Assembly: GCA_023386815.1 (NCBI GenBank)
Contig: JAEWIZ010000027.1
Span: forward strand, 100,182-164,181
DNA: 64,000 nt
Reading direction: 5' to 3'
Source: Bacillota bacterium
Lineage (GTDB): Bacteria; Bacillota; Clostridia; Lachnospirales; Lachnospiraceae
Shown here: piece after piece, positions 17,558 through 26,696 of the stretch
Layout of the letters: the number at the start of each line of letters is the position of its first letter
How positions within the stretch are numbered: position 1 is the first letter of the stretch
Position numbers and translations under genes: made by a program
The notes under the pieces: generated by a model
What the model was told of the DNA's origin: nothing
Seen by the model: the letters and a program-made list of their open reading frames with translations, nothing else
The model's database searches: none

Positions 17558-19048
17558 TTAATCTTCCCACGCATAGGCTCGGGTAACGGCTTTCTTCCAG
17601 CCTGTAATTAATTTTTCCCGATGAGCCTCAGACATATTCGGTTCAAAAGTTTCTGCCAATGCCCAATTTTTGCATATCTCCTCTTTACTCTCCCAGAATC
17701 CAACCGCAAGTCCTGCAAGATATGCTGCCCCAAGAGCTGTGGTTTCGATACATTTTGGTTTCTGGACAGGAGTATTCACAATATCAGCCTGAAATTGTAT
17801 TAAGAAGCGATTAGCACTTGCCCCTCCATCCACCTTCAGGGTTTTTAACATTACTCCAGAATCTCCTTCCATAGCCTTAAGCACATCATAAGTCTGATAA
17901 GCAATTGCTTCTAAGGTAGCACGGATGATGTGGTCACGACCCGCACCCCTGGTGAGACCAACAATGGCTCCCCTTGCGTATTGATCCCAATGGGGAGCTC
18001 CAAGACCTGTAAATGCAGGTACCACATAGACTCCGTTGGTATCAGGAACCTGCAGAGCATATTTCTCGCTTTCCGCGGAATTACGTATTAGCTGTAGTTC
18101 ATCCCGTAACCATTGAATCGCTGCACCTGCAACAAATACACTACCTTCCAAGGCATACTGTACTTCATTACTTGTACTAGCCGCAATTGTCGTTATTAAG
18201 CCATGCTCAGAGACAATAGCCTCTGTCCCTGTGTTCATCAGTAGGAAACAACCCGTTCCATACGTATTCTTCGCTTCACCTTTATGAAAGCAACATTGTC
18301 CAAATAGTGCAGCCTGCTGATCACCTGCTGCACCGGAAATCGATATTTCTCTTCCAAACAAATGACTATCCGTATAGCCATAAATACAACTGGAGGGCTT
18401 AACCTCCGGCAACATCTCCTTCGGAATACTAAGCTCCTGTAAAAGCTTCTCATCCCAGGTCAGATTCTTTATATCAAAAAGCATGGTTCTAGACGCATTC
18501 GTGTAGTCTGTCACAAATGCCTTCCCCTTCGTCAGGTTCCAGATTAGCCAAGTATCTACCGTACCGAATAATAACTCACCTTTACCTGCTGCTTCTCTTG
18601 CACCTTCCACATGGTTTAAAATCCATGAAATTTTCGTTCCTGAAAAATATGCATCCGGTATTAAACCGGTTTTCTCTTTTATATAGGCTTCATAGCCCTT
18701 AGCTTTTAAATCATCAATCATCTCTGAGGTTCGACGACACTGCCAAACAATCGCATTATAAATCGGCTGCCCCGTCTTCTTATTCCACACAATCGTGGTC
18801 TCCCGCTGATTCGTAATACCAATGGAAGCAATCTCTTCTGCAGCAATTCCAAGCTTTGCCATAGCTTCCGTAGCTACAGAAATCTGAGTTGACCAGATTT
18901 CCATTGGATCATGCTCTACCCAGCCTGGTCTCGGATAGATCTGCGTAAACTCCTTTTGTGCAATGCTCTTTATTCTTCCATTTTTATCAAAGATGATACA
19001 TCGGGAACTGGTGGTTCCCTGATCAAGAGCCATAATATATTGTTTCAT
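17558..19048 (-). CDS. glpK: Glycerol kinase
   Basis: A 496-residue FGGY kinase that phosphorylates glycerol to glycerol-3-phosphate. The N terminus MALDQGTTSSRCIIFD, the NQRETTIVWNKKTGQPIYNA block, GTVDTWLIWNLT and the C-terminal LKVDGGASANRFLIQFQADI match GlpK closely and length is exact. GAGGAAGGCTT precedes the ATG. No glpF or glpD gene is adjacent; the only neighbour on the strand is the rhomboid gene downstream. Confidence 0.96.
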   Translation of the reverse strand: MKQYIMALDQGTTSSRCIIFDKNGRIKSIAQKEFTQIYPRPGWVEHDPMEIWSTQISVATEAMAKLGIAAEEIASIGITNQRETTIVWNKKTGQPIYNAIVWQCRRTSEMIDDLKAKGYEAYIKEKTGLIPDAYFSGTKISWILNHVEGAREAAGKGELLFGTVDTWLIWNLTKGKAFVTDYTNASRTMLFDIKNLTWDEKLLQELSIPKEMLPEVKPSSCIYGYTDSHLFGREISISGAAGDQQAALFGQCCFHKGEAKNTYGTGCFLLMNTGTEAIVSEHGLITTIAASTSNEVQYALEGSVFVAGAAIQWLRDELQLIRNSAESEKYALQVPDTNGVYVVPAFTGLGAPHWDQYARGAIVGLTRGAGRDHIIRATLEAIAYQTYDVLKAMEGDSGVMLKTLKVDGGASANRFLIQFQADIVNTPVQKPKCIETTALGAAYLAGLAVGFWESKEEICKNWALAETFEPNMSEAHREKLITGWKKAVTRAYAWED

Positions 19049-19129
19049 AAGCCTTCCTCATTTCGTCACGAGATTATTGATTATCACAAAAAATATATTT
19101 ATGTATTTAACATATCCTTCTATAGTCCT

Positions 19130-19393
19130 CTATATTGTAACGACCCCGTTAATGACAACAATAACTGCGCTCGCCGCAAGTACAATATCCACTAATAATA
19201 ATACTATTAAAAAGACCTTATACTTAAATTTATTTCCTTTTTTCCTACTAAGTTTATATGACGTATTAATAATCAAAATTGCGGAAAATAACAGTAGTAA
19301 AATACCACTTATGATAGGATTGCCAATAAGGAAAGCAATGATTAATATCATGACCAAAATTACCGCATATACAACATCATACCATCTTTTCAA
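19130..19393 (-). CDS. Small hypothetical membrane protein
   Basis: An 87-residue protein with three predicted membrane segments (about 7-27, 29-47 and 62-85) joined by a basic loop (KLSRKKGNKFKYK). I do not recognise the family. It starts with TTG, but the perfect GGAGG seven bases upstream makes it a credible gene. It is followed by glpK on the same strand after 81 bp and preceded by the tad operon terminator region, so it probably has its own promoter. Confidence 0.6.
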   Translation of the reverse strand: MKRWYDVVYAVILVMILIIAFLIGNPIISGILLLLFSAILIINTSYKLSRKKGNKFKYKVFLIVLLLVDIVLAASAVIVVINGVVTI

Positions 19394-19500
19394 GCTGACA
19401 CCTCCTCTTTGGTAGGATCAAAATCATTCATCACTATTGTACCACTATCATTCCAGTATTTACAAGATTTTTATAGAAATGGCTCTTTTAACTTACAGTA

Positions 19501-19527
19501 AAATAAAAGGATGGATTATAACCATCC
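19501..19527 (-). terminator. Terminator of the tad operon
   Basis: GGATGG-7 nt-CCATCC stem followed on the minus strand by TTTTATTT, 65 bp after the FHA gene stop codon. It closes the minus-strand pilus operon. Confidence 0.75.
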
Positions 19528-19592
19528 GCTAATTCATCCATTATTAAATTAATCTTTACAAAACTTTTCGTTCTTAACTAAGCTTTTAATAT

Positions 19593-21281
19593 TTAGTCTA
19601 TCCAAAATTGATACTTTAGATCTGCAAAAGTTATCTCATCTCCAACTTTAATCTCTTTTTTCTGGTAGGTTAACAACATCTCTCCATTATGAAATGTGCC
19701 ATTCGTTGAATTTAGATCCGTAAGAAAATATTCTTCTCCTTCCCTCGTAACCTTAGCGTGATATCTGCTGATAACATCCTTTTCAATACAATAGTCCACA
19801 TTGTTTCGGAATTTACCAATAAAAAAAGGATAATGCTCGATTGTTATGTTTGGATATGCTCCATTTAACGATTTAAGGATACAGATTTCTGATTTAGCAA
19901 GATCAGCATTTAATAAACAAGTAGGATTGTAGCTGCGATCCTGGTTATCATCCACCCATTTTCCACCTGATTCATGTTCCTTAACCATATCATGTGCTAA
20001 CTTTTCCTGATATGATCGAGCTTTGTTACTACCCCTGCAGTCTTTCTTATTCACCGCCTCACATGTGTTTCTTACTTCATTCTCACGTTTTAGTTCACTT
20101 TGGTTCATTTTCGGTTGATGCATCTTATTATTCAGCACATTATTATTTCCTGCTTTTCCGTTCAAAATATCCTTATTTATTAACAATGGCTCAAGCTGCC
20201 CTTCTTTCTCAAACTGCTTACTATTTAGTCTATTATCATTTTCATATCCCTTACCATAGCTGTCTCTGCCTGTATTTATATACTCCTGAGTTTTAACCAT
20301 TTTAGTTATTCTATTATTTTTATTAAGGATTTTTTGAATGAAATACCCCTCTACGCAAAATAATATAAGGCAGAAAGCAAAGATTTTACTATAATCAAGT
20401 CTATTGCCGAACGAATTGTATAATACTCCTGAGGCTACACATAGCACTGTTACAGCGATACCTCCAACAATTATGCCTATTAGATATAGATAAATTTTAA
20501 GTGGATAAATGGTGACTTCTTTTTCACCTTCTATTTTTTCTTCAATCGCAGGAATCAGTCTTCCTGATCTCTTTTTTTCTATAACTAATTCTTCTTCCCG
20601 TTCTAGTTGCTCTATATTCCTATCTTTATCAAATGTAAGTCGTTTTGACTCCTTAATCTCTTTATTTTTCCTTTCGCTTTGCCCTATATTGTCTTTGTAA
20701 TTATGTACGGTATTTTGCATCTCGAATTCTTTCTGATTTATATTCATTAACAAAAGCTGCTTAAGTTCTTCAAAGCAATAGCTCTCTTCTCTGCTGATGG
20801 CATAAAGCTGATATACTAATAAAACAGCTTCTTTATCCGTATAATCAACCTTATTCATCAGATACTCCATGAAACCTCTGATCTGATCCCTAATATTTTT
20901 CTGATATCCTGGAAAAAAACAAAGCTCCGGTTCAAAATTGCTGATATTAAGGTAGATATGTTCAGGTGATAATATAAAATCATCTTCTTGCAGAAGATAC
21001 TCATAAGCTCTTTCCAGGATTAGTAAAATATGTTCACAGATTTTTTGTAGCTGTCCATAGGATAGAGTGGTCTTAACAAAAAGACTTTGCATTACCTGTT
21101 TTGAGGTAATTTCATAGTACAACTTTCTTTGGTTATCTATCACTCTTTGCTCTAATGCCAAAATTCCTTCCACCCTTTCGCGCTCCAAGAGCTTGATACA
21201 ATATTCATTAGAATTTATGTCACTCTCCATTGGTATTACCATGTAGCTGTGACGTAAATCTTTTTTGTACTCCACTTCCAT
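19593..21281 (-). CDS. DUF6382/FHA-domain protein of the tad cluster
   Basis: A 562-residue protein. The N-terminal 170 residues resemble DUF6382 domains found beside clostridial tad genes. A charged linker, two close membrane segments (about 265-320) and a second hydrophilic linker follow. The C-terminal 80 residues are a forkhead-associated domain (HYPFFIGKF, SRYHAKV, LTDLNSTNGTFHNG), which binds phosphothreonine peptides. No kinase gene is in the operon, so its partner is unknown. An upstream TTG is in frame, but GGAGG five bases before this ATG sets the start. It is the last gene of the operon. Confidence 0.8.
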   Translation of the reverse strand: MEVEYKKDLRHSYMVIPMESDINSNEYCIKLLERERVEGILALEQRVIDNQRKLYYEITSKQVMQSLFVKTTLSYGQLQKICEHILLILERAYEYLLQEDDFILSPEHIYLNISNFEPELCFFPGYQKNIRDQIRGFMEYLMNKVDYTDKEAVLLVYQLYAISREESYCFEELKQLLLMNINQKEFEMQNTVHNYKDNIGQSERKNKEIKESKRLTFDKDRNIEQLEREEELVIEKKRSGRLIPAIEEKIEGEKEVTIYPLKIYLYLIGIIVGGIAVTVLCVASGVLYNSFGNRLDYSKIFAFCLILFCVEGYFIQKILNKNNRITKMVKTQEYINTGRDSYGKGYENDNRLNSKQFEKEGQLEPLLINKDILNGKAGNNNVLNNKMHQPKMNQSELKRENEVRNTCEAVNKKDCRGSNKARSYQEKLAHDMVKEHESGGKWVDDNQDRSYNPTCLLNADLAKSEICILKSLNGAYPNITIEHYPFFIGKFRNNVDYCIEKDVISRYHAKVTREGEEYFLTDLNSTNGTFHNGEMLLTYQKKEIKVGDEITFADLKYQFWID

Positions 21282-21315
21282 AATTGCCTCCAACCCGTCC
21301 TTTCATACAATTCAC

Positions 21316-21915
21316 TTAGTCTCTCTTAAGAAGCTTCTCTAGCTGTTCCTTCAACTCTCTGACACCTTTAATCTCAGATGCAGTATTCATAATAACCTCC
21401 ATAGAACGGATTGTCTCAGCAGGTCGATGAATGGGATAACTAGTGGATATATTCGTATTCTCCATACTACGAAATATCTTACTAAAGATCGGCAATTTAA
21501 TATTTCGCTTAGCATTTAGAGACACCTTTATATTTTTGTGATCCACCTCTGCCTGGATAGAGATTCTATCATATAAAAACATCCTGTTCTCTAGCTCTCG
21601 TTTTAGAGTATGCAAAACTTGCTGCTTTACAGAGGACGTATCGCCTACAAGCTGATAAAAGACTCCTCTGCTATTAATTGCTTCGTAATGTATCTCATTT
21701 TCTCCCATATCAGAATTCTGGTTTGCGTAAAAGCTTGCCTTAAGTCCTGTCATGTCAATTGCATTTTGAAGAATGCAATAATCATGAAGATAGAAGGCAA
21801 GATAGATGATAACGATAATTGTATATATCACAATGGGCATAACATATGCAGCTTCAACCGTTATACTCGCCTTTGTCATGAAAGGCCATTTATTATTTTC
21901 TTGATTAAATACCAT
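21316..21915 (-). CDS. TadE-like pseudopilin
   Basis: A 199-residue membrane protein. Near the N terminus MTKASITVEAAYVMP has the type IV prepilin-like Glu followed by a hydrophobic helix, typical of TadE/TadF pseudopilins. The remaining 150 residues are extracytoplasmic with a Lys/Glu-rich C terminus. Pseudopilins of this class are processed by the cluster's own prepilin peptidase. The ATG used has AAGGAG about 14 bases upstream; a start at the internal MTKAS is possible. It lies between the peptidase and FHA genes. Confidence 0.75.
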   Translation of the reverse strand: MVFNQENNKWPFMTKASITVEAAYVMPIVIYTIIVIIYLAFYLHDYCILQNAIDMTGLKASFYANQNSDMGENEIHYEAINSRGVFYQLVGDTSSVKQQVLHTLKRELENRMFLYDRISIQAEVDHKNIKVSLNAKRNIKLPIFSKIFRSMENTNISTSYPIHRPAETIRSMEVIMNTASEIKGVRELKEQLEKLLKRD

Positions 21916-22002
21916 GGAACAATTTTATCTCCTTCTTCTTGATCTCATTGTCCTTAATCTCTGTCTTCGTAAAATTCTGATCATTCATCTATCGCTCTTC
22001 TA

Positions 22003-22218
22003 ATCATTCTTTTTATCATTCTTCTTATCATTCTTCTTATCATTCTTCTTTTCATTCATCCTATCATACTTTTATATATCCCAAGACTCTTCTCTCTTAG
22101 CCTCTTCTCTCTTAGACTCTTTTCTCTTAGCCTCTTTTCCCCTGGCTCTTATAAAAATCTCTTATCTAGGGTCTTATTCCATGGCTCTTATTCCTAGGGC
22201 TCTTATTCCTAGGCTCTA
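22003..22218. repeat. Degenerate short tandem repeats within the tad operon
   Basis: Three adjacent repeat families fill the 321-bp gap between the TadE-like gene and the peptidase gene: about five 12-mers of type ATCATTCTTCTT (22003-22067), about four 15-mers of type CTCTTCTCTCTTAGC (22087-22140), and about three 14-15-mers of type GGCTCTTATTCCTA (22170-22218). There is no open frame through them. They separate genes of one operon, so they would be in the transcript leader of the TadE-like gene. Confidence 0.75.
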
Positions 22219-22236
22219 CCACCAGGGTTCTTACAC

Positions 22237-22671
22237 TTAGGCTATATTTGCTGTAAGTATAACGATATAACCTAATAATAGAAAGGGTACAAAAGGGATA
22301 CTATTCTTCCTATCAGCTAACCGTAATATAATTAAAGCAATGGATACAAGCGCAGCAAACAATAATGCAAGGGCAAATAATTCAAGATTACTCCAAAAAC
22401 CCAACCCCATCCCAGAGATACAAAGTAATAAACCATCACCAAAACCAATTTTACCTCTAGTGGCTATGCTAATAAGAATTACGATACCACCGATTGCTAC
22501 TCCTCCTAACCGGTCAAAGAGGGTTATTGTGTTACAAAAAAGAATAGAAGCACAAATCATGCCCCCTCCAATAATAATTATCCATAGACTAATTTTCTTT
22601 TTTAATAAATCCTGAATCGAGCAAAGAATTAATAATCCTCCTAAAATAAGCTCCACTGCATTTTCCCCCAT
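22237..22671 (-). CDS. A24-family prepilin peptidase (TadV/CpaA-like)
   Basis: A 144-residue membrane aspartyl protease with about five membrane segments. The two catalytic Asp residues are visible: the first in SIQDLLKKK (about residue 22) and the second in GFGDGLLL, the GxGD motif. It should cleave the Flp prepilin and the TadE-like pseudopilins. It lacks the N-terminal methylase domain of full PilD, as usual in tad systems. AAGGAGTTGAGTC precedes the ATG. It sits between the two TadE-like genes. Confidence 0.88.
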   Translation of the reverse strand: MGENAVELILGGLLILCSIQDLLKKKISLWIIIIGGGMICASILFCNTITLFDRLGGVAIGGIVILISIATRGKIGFGDGLLLCISGMGLGFWSNLELFALALLFAALVSIALIILRLADRKNSIPFVPFLLLGYIVILTANIA

Positions 22672-22751
22672 GACTCAACTCCTTCGATAACTTTATATAA
22701 GTAAATTGTGATACGATATTGTTCTGGCATTTTCTAAGTTTCACAATCACT

Positions 22752-23654
22752 TTATTTATAACACCGTTTACAAGCTGTTCTGCTGCCCACCTCGGACATC
22801 GGAATCTCTCTTACATTCCTTTTTATGGCTGAACAGTCCCGCTTCCTATGATATCTAGTTCCATCCAAAGTAATATAGTAGACTTCCAGCTCATGCGCTG
22901 TTCCCTTACAGCAGACTTCACAAGGGTAATATTTTGCACCCTGTTCATTCCTTAATAATGTTGGTATTCCATGCACTGACCTTACCGACAATTTAATATG
23001 GGAACAACTATCTGATTTATGGTATACACTACCTGTCTGAGTAACAAAAACCGTGCTTTCCTTTTCATTGTCACTATCTGTCTGATAAGCCGCTTCTACT
23101 TGATATCCAGTCCAGCTTCGAAGTCGTACCCGTTGTTCCATTTTCATGTTTGGCATCACAAAGATACGAATCGGGAGCTCCACTTGGTAGCTTACATGGA
23201 TATTTATCATTTCATCCTCTGCAAATAAGTTGGAACCTTCAAAGCTAATTCCTTGAAATCCACCCTTAATACAGGAATGGTTAATATAGTCCGTATCCAG
23301 ATATACCTGAGAATAACTTTTTAAGATACTCTGGCTCGAGGATTCCATAATCCAATCCGCTAGTCCGAGATCAATGTCAAACCCAAAAATAGAAAGATCC
23401 AAATCCATTGCCTCTTCCACGCTTGGGAAATCTTGTACTACATAGGCTGCTTGGGAAAACTTTAATCCCATTTTCACAATCGCTGCCTGAATCTGCTCCT
23501 GGATCGTAAAGATTTGTATAAAATACAGAAATATCAATACAAAATAAAGAAAAATTGGAAGTACTAGTGCCGCCTCAACTGTTAACGAGGCTTCCTCCAT
23601 ATGCTGCCTCTTTTCGCTTTTATACCAGTTAATCAAACCCTTCTCTAGTTTCAC
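22752..23654 (-). CDS. TadE-like pseudopilin with two C-terminal Cys/His (zinc-ribbon-like) repeats
   Basis: A 300-residue protein. The prepilin-like segment EEASLTVEAALVLP and one membrane helix are followed by an extracytoplasmic region of 160 residues. The last 95 residues hold two tandem units, each with a YH..C..(I/H)K..VR pattern and a closing CxxC (PCEVCC and ACKRCY), resembling Ada- or nuclease-associated zinc modules. I place the start at GTG 23654 because AGGAGG lies exactly five bases before it; an ATG at 23693 lies inside a large inverted repeat and has no ribosome site. It belongs to the tad operon and may be a minor or adhesive tip subunit. Confidence 0.75.
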   Translation of the reverse strand: MKLEKGLINWYKSEKRQHMEEASLTVEAALVLPIFLYFVLIFLYFIQIFTIQEQIQAAIVKMGLKFSQAAYVVQDFPSVEEAMDLDLSIFGFDIDLGLADWIMESSSQSILKSYSQVYLDTDYINHSCIKGGFQGISFEGSNLFAEDEMINIHVSYQVELPIRIFVMPNMKMEQRVRLRSWTGYQVEAAYQTDSDNEKESTVFVTQTGSVYHKSDSCSHIKLSVRSVHGIPTLLRNEQGAKYYPCEVCCKGTAHELEVYYITLDGTRYHRKRDCSAIKRNVREIPMSEVGSRTACKRCYK

Positions 23655-23671
23655 TTGATCCTCCTGATACC

Positions 23672-23831
23672 TCTTGCGGGTTAAGATGTCCATTCTTAAT
23701 AAAGAAAATTTTATATTTATATAGGCAAACGATTCCTTGGAGAGAGGCTTTTCATTTTAATTTTTTAGATTTTGAGTATTTGATATAGAATTTAAAAAAG
23801 GTATTAAGAACGGACATCTTAGCCCGCAAGA
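23672..23831. repeat. 160-bp element with 29-bp imperfect terminal inverted repeats
   Basis: TCTTGCGGGTTAAGATGTCC... at 23672-23700 matches the reverse complement of 23803-23831 at 27 of 29 positions, around a 102-nt A/T-rich centre. It sits between the DUF5702 gene and the TadE-like gene and ends 6 bp before the latter's Shine-Dalgarno. It could be a MITE-like insertion or a large mRNA hairpin. Confidence 0.7.
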
Positions 23832-23857
23832 AGTTATATTATTTTTAAATTATTAAT

Positions 23858-26362
23858 TTAATAGCTGTATTCTATTCTTTCCTTAAAGCTATAATCATTC
23901 TTTTCTCGGGGCATGTAATATTGAACGAAAGAAAACTTAGTAAAGATGGGCGTTATTCCAAACTCCGCCTCTGCTTGAAAGCCAAAATAGCAATCTTCTA
24001 TTTCAAAGCTATCAACTTCATAACGAGTTTTTATATTCTCCTGCATTAAATCCATAGAACGGTAGGACAAGCTTGTCTCGTTGTTCATTAGAAGAAAAAA
24101 CTGAATATATTGCTGATAGTTTAAAGAGACCTCATTGGTAGCCTGCAATCCTTGAGCCTTTTTCTCTAGGAAGGTCCGACTTATCAAAAATAATTCATGA
24201 AATTGAAGCGTTGCTTTTCTTTTCATGAACGGTACTTCTTTCCCGTTTAAAAGCGCACAAGTATCGAATAGGGCTTCTTCCAGTGCCCAGGCAATCATAA
24301 TTATGATCTGAACTGCTCCAATAAGAATTGGTAGTCCAGTAAAGCCTACAATAGCAATTGCAGCTGCCCTTGCTTCTTCTCTTGCGGTAGAATCACTTAG
24401 TATCGTTATAAAATCCAAAATTGTTCTGATAAAAATAATTTTCATTATAACCGTATATAGATTCTCTTGATCTGTGGCTTTTCCGGCAATCAAATATTCT
24501 TGTTCATACTTAAGAACAGAAGGCTTTTGATCGGAGATTTGTCCTTGATAATTATAAAAATGTTCCCTTAAATATTCCTCAAATAGATAAATTTCTGCGA
24601 TTTTATTAATACCTGCTCCTAAGATGGAATCGACTGAGGTTTCACTACCAAAGCTTTGAAATAAACGTTCTGAATTATTTTGAAAATAGTTTTTTAGAGA
24701 AGATTGTGGATCTGAGCTATCTGGAGTTAAGCTCGCAAGCTCAGAGGGTAATGCTTTTGAAGAATTCAAGCTAGCCTTTGAGACGGTATCTGTATCAATT
24801 ACCAGACTGGCGAATCCTGAACCAGCTAACTCTTCCACCTTATCGAGCAGGGAATCTTGATTTGATTTATCAAGCAACAGCGTACTATAATCAAGTGTCA
24901 ATCCGTCGATTTGATATGTAGTCAAGCTTTCTTCTGCACCTTTAAGATATAATGCAGCACTATGACGGTCACCTGCTGATAATTTAAACATACCCTCCTC
25001 CAACTTAGATTCTGTTTGTTCAAGAACAATACGATTCTTTTCTAAGATCTGCTTCATATTATCAAAGTTATAACCAAGATTATCAGTACCAACATATTTC
25101 TTTAACTCTTCAAGCCCCTCCTCCAATCCTTCATAGGTGCTTGTCTCCAAGGCTTCCTTGTTCTGTACTATCAGCTTTTCATAATTTGCTACAAGCGGTG
25201 CAGCCACTTTAATTTTTAGCTGAAGATTCGTGATGCAGGTAATGGCTTCTGGTATTAACGGTTTCGTATTTTGAATTATGTTTATTAGAGTTTTGCTTAT
25301 ATTTTTCACCTGTATTTCGCAGTCCTTTATTTCTTTCTCTTTTGTTGTAATTAAGGCCTCCTTTCTCTGGATACTATCTTGCAAAGCCTGAAGCTGTCTT
25401 CTTGTTTCGTCTTTTTGTTTTTCAGCTTCATTTTTATCACCGTTTTTAGATGGCTGTACTCCCAGGCTCCTATTAATCTCTGATATGGCAGCCGCCTCTG
25501 CTCTTATCTGCTCTCTCGTTATTTCGATTACTGATTTAGCTTCTTCAATAGCAGAAAAATTGGATCTTATTTGACTGAAATAATTATCAGTATTGATATA
25601 ATATTCCTGTAAGGCAGCAAAGACATCCTTTTGGTTGATTCCCACCTTCTGCATTGTAATCTCTTGATTACATATTTTTTTAATGAAATAATTCCTTGTT
25701 TTCAGGGTTCCTTGCTTAGTCAGCTTGATCCCCTTATCACTAGTTTCAATGCCATCAAAAAGCATCATGAGCCTTAAAACACCCCTGTCTATCTGAACCA
25801 ACTCATCCTGAAGCTCTTGTTTTTCTTCCATGAGGTAACTCACTTGATTCGGTGTCTGAAGTAGTTTAAGCTTACCAAGCAAAGCTTGTGCTGCATCTCC
25901 CATTTCCTGATACTTCATATATCCTATGGCCTCATTAATCAGTAGCTGCCCCTCATAATCCAGTAACGAAATCTCATTGCTTATTCGCATATCTTTCAGC
26001 GACAAGTGATACAGATCTGTTCTAGTAGATGTGTCATCATTTATTTTATCTACCTCGGGATTAATGGTGTCGCCTATATATTCACTCAGTTGGTTTTGGA
26101 TATCATGCTGCGCTACTGTAGGATCTCCTTCGCAGTACCGTCCAAAGATATGGTATTCCTCCCATAGAGGTCCATAGTATCCCGCTAAAACACTATCCAT
26201 GGCGGTTGTTAGAGCTCTTTCTGCCATTACTCTGGCAGTATATACCCGGGCGCCTTCTATAATAGTGCACATCAGTGAAAGAATGATCAGTAGAATCAAA
26301 CTTAAAAAGACGGTAATAGTCCCCTCTGTTTCGCATTTTCTCATACAATAGTACAGTTTCAT
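23858..26362 (-). CDS. DUF5702-domain tad-cluster protein
   Basis: An 834-residue membrane protein. The N terminus has one membrane segment after EGTITVFLSLI (about 15-38) and the signature EGARVYTARVMAERALTTAMDSVLAGYYG, which resembles TadG/TadE N-terminal regions and defines DUF5702. A coiled-coil-rich stretch (about 270-365) and a second hydrophobic segment (about 650-690) follow. Such proteins are probably large pilus-associated scaffold or minor subunits; no enzymatic motif is seen. GGGGGG abuts the ATG. It is between flp and the zinc-ribbon TadE-like gene in the operon. Confidence 0.75.
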   Translation of the reverse strand: MKLYYCMRKCETEGTITVFLSLILLIILSLMCTIIEGARVYTARVMAERALTTAMDSVLAGYYGPLWEEYHIFGRYCEGDPTVAQHDIQNQLSEYIGDTINPEVDKINDDTSTRTDLYHLSLKDMRISNEISLLDYEGQLLINEAIGYMKYQEMGDAAQALLGKLKLLQTPNQVSYLMEEKQELQDELVQIDRGVLRLMMLFDGIETSDKGIKLTKQGTLKTRNYFIKKICNQEITMQKVGINQKDVFAALQEYYINTDNYFSQIRSNFSAIEEAKSVIEITREQIRAEAAAISEINRSLGVQPSKNGDKNEAEKQKDETRRQLQALQDSIQRKEALITTKEKEIKDCEIQVKNISKTLINIIQNTKPLIPEAITCITNLQLKIKVAAPLVANYEKLIVQNKEALETSTYEGLEEGLEELKKYVGTDNLGYNFDNMKQILEKNRIVLEQTESKLEEGMFKLSAGDRHSAALYLKGAEESLTTYQIDGLTLDYSTLLLDKSNQDSLLDKVEELAGSGFASLVIDTDTVSKASLNSSKALPSELASLTPDSSDPQSSLKNYFQNNSERLFQSFGSETSVDSILGAGINKIAEIYLFEEYLREHFYNYQGQISDQKPSVLKYEQEYLIAGKATDQENLYTVIMKIIFIRTILDFITILSDSTAREEARAAAIAIVGFTGLPILIGAVQIIIMIAWALEEALFDTCALLNGKEVPFMKRKATLQFHELFLISRTFLEKKAQGLQATNEVSLNYQQYIQFFLLMNNETSLSYRSMDLMQENIKTRYEVDSFEIEDCYFGFQAEAEFGITPIFTKFSFVQYYMPREKNDYSFKERIEYSY

Positions 26363-26389
26363 CCCCCCTGTTTACTTAATATTACCGGG

Positions 26390-26596
26390 CTATTCCAGCT
26401 TAATCTCTGTATTAATTTCTCCTGCATTTCCACTAATCGATTCAAATGCAGACTGAATGATCGCTGTAATCTGATTTCTAAATATTAATACCAATCCTAT
26501 AATAATTACTAATATTAAAATCACCTCAATAACACCAATTCCATCCAACTGCCTTGTAACAAGGCATAAGTGCCATTTATTCAATTTATTTTTCAT
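26390..26596 (-). CDS. Flp-type (class IVb) pilin
   Basis: A 68-residue prepilin. After a basic leader of about 20 residues, DGIGVIEVILILVIIIGLVLIF gives a Gly-Val-x-Glu-type processing site with Glu at position +5 and the long hydrophobic helix of Flp1-like pilins. The short length fits the family. This is the major fibre subunit of the tad pilus. The nearest Shine-Dalgarno (AAGGAGAGGAG) is about 28 bases upstream with a hairpin between, an unusual arrangement (see 26606-26634). Confidence 0.85.
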   Translation of the reverse strand: MKNKLNKWHLCLVTRQLDGIGVIEVILILVIIIGLVLIFRNQITAIIQSAFESISGNAGEINTEIKLE

Positions 26597-26605
26597 TTAA
26601 TATAT

Positions 26606-26634
26606 TCTGCTTATAAAGCAGAGCTCCTCTCCTT
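26606..26634 (-). promoter_or_regulatory. Hairpin between Shine-Dalgarno and flp start codon
   Basis: AAGGAGAGGAG (26624-26634, minus strand) is followed by TCTGCTT-TAT-AAGCAGA, a perfect 7-bp hairpin, and then nine bases to the ATG. Folding the hairpin brings the SD to a usable distance; unfolded, spacing is too long. This could tune pilin output. No nearer SD is seen. Confidence 0.55.
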
Positions 26635-26696
26635 AATTGTTTGATAAAGTAAATCTTTAGAATTTAACTTGACTTAATTTTTCCGATCTCCATGAT

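Noticed and set aside
22003..22218. Possible CRISPR array
   Set aside because: Repeats are 12-15 bp, contiguous and without unique spacers, and no cas genes are nearby.
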